Source: Roseiflexaceae bacterium (GTDB lineage: Bacteria; Chloroflexota; Chloroflexia; Chloroflexales; Roseiflexaceae). Taken from it: a stretch of 13,312 nt of DNA. Location: positions 1 through 13,312 of the forward strand of contig JACMIM010000245.1 of NCBI GenBank assembly GCA_014381165.1, in the 5' to 3' direction. This document shows positions 1 through 5,480 of this stretch, piece by piece; the first letter of the stretch is position 1, and every line of letters starts with the position of its first letter. Both the position numbers and the translations under genes were made by a program. The notes below the pieces were generated by a model. The model was not told where the DNA came from. It saw only the letters and a list, made by a program, of their open reading frames with translations, and made no database searches.

Positions 1-12
1 GCCCTGTCTGTA

Positions 13-41
13 TTGACAGCCGTGCCATGTACGCCTATACT
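13..41 (+). promoter_or_regulatory. Sigma-70-type promoter of the sugar-catabolic operon
   Basis: A perfect -35 box TTGACA (13-18) is followed by a 17-base spacer and a -10 box TATACT (36-41), which is the optimal housekeeping-sigma arrangement. Transcription is predicted to start near position 48, giving a leader of about 24 bases before the ATG at 72. The boxes are read directly from the sequence; the start point is inferred from the usual spacing. The -10 box overlaps the first bases of the operator palindrome at 40-53, so a bound repressor would block this promoter. Confidence 0.8.
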
Positions 42-53
42 GGTATATACCAG
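40..53. promoter_or_regulatory. GntR/HutC-type operator (dre/NagR-like palindrome)
   Basis: CTGGTATATACCAG is a perfect 14-base palindrome. Its TGGT-N4-ACCA layout matches the operators described for the amino-sugar repressors DasR of Streptomyces (TGGTCTAGACCA core) and NagR/YvoA of Bacillus. It sits at the end of the -10 box and over the predicted transcription start. The second gene of the operon encodes a GntR/HutC regulator with a UTRA domain, so autoregulated repression relieved by a sugar phosphate is inferred. Lying between two possible ATGs (27 and 72), it also supports 72 as the true start of the first gene. Confidence 0.75.
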
Positions 54-71
54 ATCAACGAGTGGAGCGTT

Positions 72-1094
72 ATGACAATCTTCTCTGAAGATATTCGCAG
101 CCAGCCGCAGGCGCTTCAGGCCTTGGCCGATGCCTACCAGGGCGGCGCGGCCGCCGCGCTGCTGGCCCAGATCACGCCCGGCGTCGCGCCGCTGCTCACC
201 GGCATGGGTGCTTCTTTTCATGCGGCGGCGATCGCCACGCTCGCGCTGCACCAACGTGGTGTGCCCGCCCGCGCGGTCGAGGCCAGCGAATTGGTGTTCT
301 ACAGCCGCGTGCTGCTGGAAGCTGTTGGCGATCTTGTGTTCGTTTCGCAGTCGGGGGCCAGCGCCGAGGTTCTGCCAACAGTGGAACTGCGCGGCCCCGG
401 CGTTCGCCTGATCGGCGTGACCAACGAGCCGGCCAGCCCGCTCGGCCAGCATGCGCAGCTGGTGCTGCCGACGTTCGCCGACAAAGAGCAACTGGTTGCC
501 ACGCGCACCTACATGAATGCGATCGCGCTGCTCTGGCTGTTGGTGCGGCGCTACAGCGGCCAAACTGATGGGACGGAACACGCTGTGCTCAGCGCACTGG
601 CTCACGAACTCGATCAGCAGATTGCTCAGGCGGAGGCGAACACGGCTATCTGGTTCGACGTGCTTGCGCCGGCAGCGCACCTATTGTGTGTCGGTCACGG
701 CCCGCATGCGATCACCGCCCGCCACGCGGCCATGATGCTTGGCGAGTGGACGAAAATCCCGACCTTTAGCGCGACGATCGGGGCGTTCCGCCATGGCTTT
801 ATCGAGAGCATTGACGATCGTAGTGGGGTGGTTATCTTCAGCGCGCCAGGGGTCGGGGCAGGTTCGGCGCAGGCACTGGCCGAGCAACTCAGTGGCTATG
901 GCGCGCGCGTGCTGGTGGTCGAGCGCGGCCACACCCGCAGGCCTGCCGCCCCGCCGCATGCGCATGCTGGCGACGAGATGCTGGCGACGCTGTACGACAG
1001 CATCCCGGCGCAGCTGTTTGCCGAGGCGCTTGCCCGTGAGCGTGGCATTCCCGCAGGCTTTCGCTACATCCAGAAAGTCGTCACCACGCTATGA
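72..1094 (+). CDS. Double-SIS-domain sugar-phosphate isomerase/deaminase (GlmS isomerase-like, NagB-II type)
   Basis: This 340-residue protein resembles the isomerase half of GlmS without the glutamine amidotransferase domain. SIS domain 1 spans about residues 30-165, with GMGAS (44-48) and the sugar-phosphate loop SQSG (92-95). SIS domain 2 spans about 195-330, with LGEWTK around Glu225 and FRHGF around His241, which fall where GlmS carries its catalytic Glu and ring-opening His. Proteins of this layout include the glucosamine-6-phosphate deaminases (NagB-II/GlmD), AgaS, and fructosamine deglycases such as FrlB. A deaminase or isomerase step leading to fructose-6-phosphate is inferred from the kinase and glycosidase in the same operon. 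The start at 72 is chosen because GGAG (64-67 region) lies just upstream and because an ATG at 27 would precede the promoter's -10 box. First gene of the operon, 41 bases before the regulator. The exact substrate is uncertain. Confidence 0.82.
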   Translation: MTIFSEDIRSQPQALQALADAYQGGAAAALLAQITPGVAPLLTGMGASFHAAAIATLALHQRGVPARAVEASELVFYSRVLLEAVGDLVFVSQSGASAEVLPTVELRGPGVRLIGVTNEPASPLGQHAQLVLPTFADKEQLVATRTYMNAIALLWLLVRRYSGQTDGTEHAVLSALAHELDQQIAQAEANTAIWFDVLAPAAHLLCVGHGPHAITARHAAMMLGEWTKIPTFSATIGAFRHGFIESIDDRSGVVIFSAPGVGAGSAQALAEQLSGYGARVLVVERGHTRRPAAPPHAHAGDEMLATLYDSIPAQLFAEALARERGIPAGFRYIQKVVTTL

Positions 1095-1135
1095 ATACGT
1101 AGAATTATAGCTTTATGTAAAATAGGAGTGTGCTT

Positions 1136-1867
1136 GTGCAGCAGAAGCTGCCGGTTTACCAGCATATTCAGGCGCAGCTCATGGCCAAAATCGTGGGCGG
1201 CGAGCTAGCGGCTGGCGATCAACTGCCATCGCAGCGCACGCTGTGTGAACAGTATCAGGCCAGCCACATGACCGTTCGGCGGGCGATCGACGATCTGCTC
1301 GCCGAGGGCGTGATCTACGCCATTCCTGGCAAGGGGCTGTATGTGGCTGCACCAAAGCAGGACGCCGAGGCGCACCCGCTGGTAGGCTTCAGTGAGGATA
1401 TGGCGCAGCGCGGTATGCACGCTTCCACCAGACTGCTGGCCGCCGAGCTTGTTGGTGCCTCGACCAGTATGGCCCAGGTGCTGGAGCTGGCAGTCGGCGC
1501 GCCGCTGGTCAGCCTACGCCGGCTGCGCAGTGCCGCTGGCCAGCCAATGGCTATCCAGATTAGTTTCTTGCCGCATGCGCGCTGCCCTGGCTTGCTGGAT
1601 CACGATCTTGAACAGCACTCGTTGTTTGGCATACTGCGCGGCTTCTACGGTCTTCAACTCGCTCGCAGCACAACAGCGGTGGAGACTGCGCTGGCCGACG
1701 AGCAGCAGGCTGCGTTGCTTCAGCTGCCCCTGCCTGCGGCCCTGCTGATCACCGAACAGCTGACTGTGCTGAACGATGGGCAGCCGATCGAGTTCGTTCG
1801 CTCGGCCTACCGTGGCGACCGCTACCGCCTGCGGCTGGAACACCACACGGCATCATCACCTAGCTAA
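1136..1867 (+). CDS. GntR/HutC-family transcriptional repressor with UTRA domain (NagR/DasR-like)
   Basis: The N-terminal winged helix-turn-helix (about residues 5-72) has the GntR landmarks PVYQHIQ, the LPSQRTL turn, TVRRAIDDL as recognition helix, and a wing ending in GKGLYV. The remainder, about residues 85-235, is a UTRA effector domain of the HutC subfamily, which senses small sugars or sugar phosphates. In NagR and DasR these are GlcNAc-6-P or GlcN-6-P. The start at GTG 1136 is preferred over GTG 1130 because GGAG at 1125-1128 is seven bases from the former and only one from the latter. It is embedded in the operon, 12 bases before the GH4 gene, and the matching operator lies at 40-53, so it probably represses its own operon. 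The effector is inferred from neighbours and not visible in the sequence. Confidence 0.88.
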   Translation: MQQKLPVYQHIQAQLMAKIVGGELAAGDQLPSQRTLCEQYQASHMTVRRAIDDLLAEGVIYAIPGKGLYVAAPKQDAEAHPLVGFSEDMAQRGMHASTRLLAAELVGASTSMAQVLELAVGAPLVSLRRLRSAAGQPMAIQISFLPHARCPGLLDHDLEQHSLFGILRGFYGLQLARSTTAVETALADEQQAALLQLPLPAALLITEQLTVLNDGQPIEFVRSAYRGDRYRLRLEHHTASSPS

Positions 1868-1879
1868 AAGGAGCTACCA

Positions 1880-3178
1880 ATGGCTGGAATAAAAATCGTG
1901 TATCTTGGCGGCGGCGCAACCCGCGGCCCTGGCACGCTTGCCTCGTTTGTGCGCCACGCCGCGCAGTACGCTGGCAGCGAGATCGTGCTGGTCGATGTGC
2001 ATGCCGAGCAGCTGGAACTTGTGCGGCGGGTTGGCCAGCGTATCGTCGAAGCCGAGGGCGCAGACATTCGCTTACGCGCTACCACTGACCGGCGGGCCGC
2101 GCTGCATGGTGCCGATGCGGTGCTGTCATCGTTTCGCCCTGGTGGCTTCGAGGCCCGCCGTTTCGATGAGCATATCCCGCTTGCGCACGGCGTGATTGGC
2201 CAGGAAACCCAAGGGCCAGGCGGTTTCTTCATGGCGCTGCGTGCGATCAATGTGCTCAAGCAGGTTGTGGCCGAAATGGAGCACATCTGCCCGCAGGCCT
2301 GGCTGATCAACTACACCAACCCGATCAACATCATTAGCGATGCGATTACGCGGCATAGCAGCATCCGCACGATTAGTTTGTGTGAGGGGCCAATCTATTT
2401 CCCGCGTACTGTAATCAGCACCTGCGGCCTCGACCCCGCCAAGCTCGACGCCGTGATGATTGGCCTCAACCACGCCTGCTGGAGTGTCCGCCATCTGTAC
2501 GACGGCCAGGATGTCATGCCGCTGATTCGCGCCGCCGCCGAGCGGGTGATTGGCAACCCGCAGATTGGCCGCACCCAGCAGCGTATGGTCGAGCTGGCTG
2601 TCATGATGGGCCACTTACCGGCTGACTATTTTCAGTACTACTACTTTCGCGATGAGCTGCTGGCCGAACTACAGAACGCTCCACGCAGTCGCTCCGAGGT
2701 CATTCTGAGCGAGGTGCCAAGCTACTATGCCCATTACGCGCAGCAGGCCGAAGCCGAGCATCCACATCTCGACCCGGCCAAATCGCGGGGCGGCATCATG
2801 GAGCTGGAGCTGGCGGTCGATGTGCTGGCGGCGCTGGTGAACGACGAGGGCCGCGTGTTTCCGTGCAATGTGCCAAACCAGGGCGCGATCCCCAATTTCG
2901 CCGCCGAGCGAGTGGTCGAAGTGCCGTGTTTGGTCGATCGCCGTGGCGCGACACCACTAGTTCAGCCAGGCCTGCCCGTGCATGTGGCCGGCCTGGTCGA
3001 GCAGCTTGGCCACTACCAGGCGCTGGCGGCCGATGCAGCCTGGCAGGGCACACGCACCGATGGCATCCGCGCGTTGGCCAGCAACCCGCTTGTGCTTGAT
3101 CTGCCCAAAGCGACGCTGCTGTATGATGCGCTGGCCGCTGCCCACCAAGCACACTTGCCGGAGCGGCTACTCAAATGA
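1880..3178 (+). CDS. Glycoside hydrolase family 4 (NAD- and metal-dependent glycosidase)
   Basis: The 432 residues cover a full-length GH4 enzyme. The N-terminal Rossmann segment IVYLGGGATRGPG (6-18) and acidic Asp39 in LVDV fit NAD binding. GQETQGPGG (107-115), NYTNP (144-148), Cys168 in LCEGP and His198 in GLNH are family landmarks; the Cys and His are the metal ligands. GH4 enzymes cleave alpha- or beta-glycosides, often 6-phosphorylated, by oxidation at C3 followed by elimination. Characterised members carry tetrads such as CHEV, CHSV, CDMP or CN[VI]P at the metal-binding Cys, whereas this one has CEGP, so specificity cannot be transferred. GGAG lies six bases before the ATG. The stop overlaps the next ATG by four bases. 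With the kinase and SIS enzyme it probably feeds an amino-sugar or glucose derivative into central metabolism. Confidence 0.88.
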   Translation: MAGIKIVYLGGGATRGPGTLASFVRHAAQYAGSEIVLVDVHAEQLELVRRVGQRIVEAEGADIRLRATTDRRAALHGADAVLSSFRPGGFEARRFDEHIPLAHGVIGQETQGPGGFFMALRAINVLKQVVAEMEHICPQAWLINYTNPINIISDAITRHSSIRTISLCEGPIYFPRTVISTCGLDPAKLDAVMIGLNHACWSVRHLYDGQDVMPLIRAAAERVIGNPQIGRTQQRMVELAVMMGHLPADYFQYYYFRDELLAELQNAPRSRSEVILSEVPSYYAHYAQQAEAEHPHLDPAKSRGGIMELELAVDVLAALVNDEGRVFPCNVPNQGAIPNFAAERVVEVPCLVDRRGATPLVQPGLPVHVAGLVEQLGHYQALAADAAWQGTRTDGIRALASNPLVLDLPKATLLYDALAAAHQAHLPERLLK

Positions 3179-4176
3179 ACTTCAGCTTAGACCAGGTGAG
3201 CTTTGTTCTGGGCGTCGATGCTGGCAACACCAAGACGATTGCCTTGGTGGCGGATCGCGCCGGGCGCATTAGGGGCGCGGGGCGCGGCGGCTGCGGCGAC
3301 ATCTACCGCTCGCCAGCAGCGGCCTTTGCCGAGATCGAGCGAGCCGTCGGCGACGCGCTGGCGACCGCAGGGCTGCGAGCAGACCAACTAGAGGTTGGCG
3401 CGTTCAGCATGGCCGGTGCAGACTGGCCGGAGGACTTTGCACTGATCCACGAGCACCTGCGCGAACGCGGCCTTGGGCGGCAACAGATCGTGGTGAATGA
3501 CGCATTGGGCGCACTACGGGCAGGCGCGCCCAATGGCCCGGCGGTAGCGGTGGTCTGCGGTACCGGCATCGCCACAGGCGCACGCGCCGGCGATGGCCAG
3601 ACATGGCACAGCAGTTTTTGGCAAGAGGTCAATGGCGCAGAGTACCTCGGGCGCGAGGTTCTGCGCGTGGTCGTTCGCGCCGAGCTTGGCATCGACCCGC
3701 CGACCACGCTGACCCAGCGAACGCTAGATGTCTGTGGACTGCCGAGCGTCGAGGCGCTCGTGTACCAGCAGTCGGCGCGCAACGCATCGGGGTTGCATTA
3801 TGTCAAACACTTGGCGCGTGTGCTGCTCGACGAGGCCCTGGCTGGTGATAGTCTCGCGCGGGCACTGGTGATACAGAATGGTCAGGCACTTGGCGACTAT
3901 GCGCTTGCGGCGGCGCGTAAAGTTGGCATTCTGACGGAACCATTTGCCTTGGTGTTTGCCGGTGGCGTATTGCGCCATCCCTGCCCACTCCTGGCCGATA
4001 CGATTACAGCGTGTGTGCAAGCACACGCTCCTGGTGCAATCCCAATGCAGTCGCGCTTCGAGCCAGCGGTTGGAGCAGTCTTTCTGGCCTTCGACCACCT
4101 GAATTGGCCGGTCGACAGCGCTGTGCATCGCCAGATCGCCAGCACAGTCCCTTCGACTGAGCTATTCGCGACCTGA
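3175..4176 (+). CDS. BadF/BadG/BcrA/BcrD-type sugar kinase (N-acetylglucosamine/glucosamine kinase-like)
   Basis: The ASKHA-fold ATPase signatures are present: phosphate-1 loop GVDAGNTKT (13-21), candidate catalytic Asp109 in VVNDA, phosphate-2 loop VVCGTGIATG (127-136), and adenosine motif FAGGVLRHP (261-269). The BadF ATPase family includes GlcNAc, glucosamine and MurNAc kinases as well as CoA-dehydratase activators. The neighbouring glycosidase, SIS isomerase and NagR-like regulator favour a sugar kinase. Its ATG overlaps the GH4 stop (ATGA), so translation is probably coupled; no separate strong ribosome site is seen. The conserved core ends near residue 307 (AVGAVFLAF). The last 26 residues look like an added tail and are partly encoded by a 28-base repeat (4119-4146). 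It is the last gene of the operon. Substrate inferred, not shown. Confidence 0.85.
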   Translation: MNFSLDQVSFVLGVDAGNTKTIALVADRAGRIRGAGRGGCGDIYRSPAAAFAEIERAVGDALATAGLRADQLEVGAFSMAGADWPEDFALIHEHLRERGLGRQQIVVNDALGALRAGAPNGPAVAVVCGTGIATGARAGDGQTWHSSFWQEVNGAEYLGREVLRVVVRAELGIDPPTTLTQRTLDVCGLPSVEALVYQQSARNASGLHYVKHLARVLLDEALAGDSLARALVIQNGQALGDYALAAARKVGILTEPFALVFAGGVLRHPCPLLADTITACVQAHAPGAIPMQSRFEPAVGAVFLAFDHLNWPVDSAVHRQIASTVPSTELFAT

Positions 4177-4251
4177 CAAAACAACGTAGCGTCGGACAAT
4201 AACCACGTAGGCGCGAAGACCAACGCTGTGCATCGCCATATCTCCAGCACA
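4119..4251. repeat. 28-bp direct repeat pair, 105-bp period, spanning the kinase 3' end
   Basis: Copies at 4119-4146 and 4224-4251 match at 26 of 28 positions; both start CGCTGTGCATCGCCA and end CCAGCACA. The first lies inside the kinase C-terminal tail and the second in the non-coding gap. The period of 105 is a multiple of three, but the kinase frame stops at 4174-4176 between them. The rest of the 133-base gap before the recombinase contains a diverged member of the CCACGAAG-type repeat at 4198-4220 and the recombinase promoter. No small gene was seen in the gap. Confidence 0.7.
4198..4220. repeat. Diverged copy of the CCACGAAG-type interspersed repeat
   Basis: These 23 bases match positions 9924-9946, about 5.7 kb away, at 20 of 23 positions. 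Both start AATAACCACG and end CGAAGAC. The match is read by eye. It suggests a degenerate member of the repeat family seen more fully at 9924-9993. Confidence 0.45.
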
Positions 4252-4294
4252 CAATGCTTGTGGGTTGTGTGACCATTACTGATGTTGCGCGCCA

Positions 4295-4309
4295 TGCTAT
4301 ACTTGTGGC
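4295..4309 (+). promoter_or_regulatory. Extended -10 promoter, probably giving a leaderless mRNA
   Basis: TGC-TATACT, an extended -10 (TG at 4295-4296, TATACT at 4298-4303), ends exactly six bases before the ATG at 4310. Transcription would therefore begin at or next to the start codon. No GGAG-type ribosome site lies upstream, unlike most other genes here. No convincing -35 box is visible, which is usual for extended -10 promoters. Confidence 0.6.
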
Positions 4310-5320
4310 ATGAATAATCTGCTTCCTAACGCCGATTCGTTTCTGACTGCGCAGCCCTACAACGAGGAGGCTGTGTTTGCCGCGCTCGACTTGTGGGCGT
4401 CGGCCACGACGTCGCTTTCCTCGCCACGGCGCGACGATATTTTGCGCGATAAGCTGCGCATGGTGCGCGATTTTTTCGAAAGCACGCGCAAATCGCCAGC
4501 AATGGTTACGTCGCACGATGTGCTGAATTGGCAGCGGCGCATGATCGAGCGCGACCTTGCGAGTGAGACGGTGTATGGTCATATCAGCCGCTTGTCGTCG
4601 TTCTATAAATGGATGCAGCAGCACCCGCAGCTTGCCGAAAGCATCCCGATCAACCCGGTCGATCTGGCGCGCCCGCGCCGCGATGCGCCCTACAGTTCGC
4701 CAAAAACACAGCCCTGGACAACCGAGCAAACCAAAGCGCTGCTCGCGCATATTCGTGAGCAAGCGGCAACTGGCAAGCTGATCGCCAAGCGCGACTACGC
4801 ATTGATGCTGATGTATATGACCACCGGGCTGCGGCGGCGCGAGATCATTCAGCTGCGTGGGGCCGATGTTCAGCTTGCCCAGGATGGCCTGGTATTGAAT
4901 GTCGCGATGAATGGCGGGGCGCGCAAAACAGTCGGCATCGATGCGCCGCAACTTGTAACAGCCCTGCAAGCCTATATCGAGGCCTCGGGCCGTACACTGC
5001 CGCTTGATGGCGATACGCCGCTGTGGCTCGCGCACGATCGTGCGGCAGGCCCGCGCAAAGAAAATGCCACGCTGAGTTCGCATGGCTTCGTCAAAAACCT
5101 CAAACACTATGCCGAGGCAGCGGGACTTGGCGAAGTTCACCTTCAGCAGACCCGCCACACCTTCGCAGCGCTGGTCAGCGAGGAGGCCGAATCGCTGACC
5201 GATGTGCAGGAGGCGCTGCATCACGAGCGGACGACCACCACGCGCGCGTACCTCGATCGCATTGTGGTCAAGAGTGGCAAGTTTAGCCGAAAGATTATTA
5301 AGAAATTGGATTTAGAGTAG
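4310..5320 (+). CDS. Tyrosine recombinase/integrase (XerC/D-like, phage integrase family)
   Basis: This 336-residue protein has an N-terminal SAM-like core-binding domain (about 20-115, including YGHISRLSSFYKWM) and a C-terminal catalytic domain (about 135-325). The catalytic set is Arg175 in TTGLRRREI, Lys206 in the beta-hairpin NGGARKTVG, Arg282-His283 in QQTRHTF, His305 in ALHHERTTT, and nucleophile Tyr314 in RAYLDR. The spacing from His305 to Tyr314 (nine) is canonical. The first His of the usual HxxR box is replaced by Gln279. The role would be site-specific DNA cleavage and rejoining. No relaxase, transposase or phage gene lies beside it, so it is a solitary integrase. Two perfect 40-bp repeats begin right after its stop and could be its target sites. 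The start is the ATG six bases after a TATACT box; no ribosome site is present. Confidence 0.9.
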   Translation: MNNLLPNADSFLTAQPYNEEAVFAALDLWASATTSLSSPRRDDILRDKLRMVRDFFESTRKSPAMVTSHDVLNWQRRMIERDLASETVYGHISRLSSFYKWMQQHPQLAESIPINPVDLARPRRDAPYSSPKTQPWTTEQTKALLAHIREQAATGKLIAKRDYALMLMYMTTGLRRREIIQLRGADVQLAQDGLVLNVAMNGGARKTVGIDAPQLVTALQAYIEASGRTLPLDGDTPLWLAHDRAAGPRKENATLSSHGFVKNLKHYAEAAGLGEVHLQQTRHTFAALVSEEAESLTDVQEALHHERTTTTRAYLDRIVVKSGKFSRKIIKKLDLE

Positions 5321-5321
5321 G

Positions 5322-5415
5322 GGCGAAGCATGTGCGGCTGGCAAGCGGCCCTAGACCGCTTTGGCGCTCCCCGCCGGCGAAGCATGTGCGGCTGGCAAGC
5401 GGCCCTAGACCGCTT
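5322..5415. repeat. Two perfect 40-bp direct repeats with an inverted 6-7-6 core
   Basis: Positions 5322-5361 and 5376-5415 are identical over 40 bases and are separated by 14 bases (period 54). Each starts GGCGAAGCATGTGCGGCTGG and ends in AAGCGG-CCCTAGA-CCGCTT. That end is a perfect 6-bp inverted repeat around a 7-base centre (arms 5343-5348/5356-5361 and 5397-5402/5410-5415). The array starts one base after the recombinase stop codon. No T-tract follows either hairpin, so simple terminators are unlikely. Possible roles are recombinase binding sites or copies of an interspersed palindromic element. Confidence 0.85.
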
Positions 5416-5457
5416 CATAACAACCGTGCTGAGGCAACATTGTGCCGATCTAGGTGG

Positions 5458-5472
5458 GCAAATGCTTCGCCG
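5458..5472. repeat. Inverted partial copy of the 40-bp repeat start
   Basis: GCAAATGCTTCGCCG is the reverse complement of the start of the second 40-bp repeat (5375-5389) with one mismatch. Together, the left GGCGAAGCATGTGC ends and this right end bound a segment of about 150 bases (5322-5472), resembling a small element with terminal inverted repeats. The enclosed bases 5416-5457 hold no gene. Confidence 0.6.
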
Positions 5473-5480
5473 TTACTAGG

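Noticed and set aside
4..19. CTGTC...GACAG inverted repeat overlapping the -35 box
   Set aside because: Five-base arms are likely by chance; there is no matching regulator or second copy to support it as an operator.
27..71. Upstream ATG at 27 as the start of the SIS gene
   Set aside because: It lies before the -10 box and operator, so it would not be transcribed from this promoter, and the added residues have no family counterpart. The ATG at 72 has GGAG just upstream.
72..1094. MurNAc-6-phosphate etherase (MurQ)
   Set aside because: MurQ is a shorter, single-SIS protein with different motifs. This protein has two SIS domains arranged as in GlmS.
4145..4159. CAGTC-CCTTC-GACTG hairpin as an operon terminator
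   Set aside because: The stem is only five base pairs, lies inside the kinase coding sequence and lacks a T-tract.
4004..5224. Long minus-strand open frame of about 406 codons opposite the recombinase
   Set aside because: It is antisense to a gene with clear catalytic motifs, crosses repeats, and its translation shows no domain. GC-rich codon bias on the real strand opens such frames.
5322..5415. CRISPR array
   Set aside because: There are only two repeats, with a 14-base spacer and no cas genes; too short for a CRISPR repeat-spacer array.
4310..5415. Integron (IntI plus attC sites)
   Set aside because: The recombinase shows no IntI-specific insertion that I could recognise, and the repeats lack the paired R and L core sites of attC. 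No cassette genes follow.
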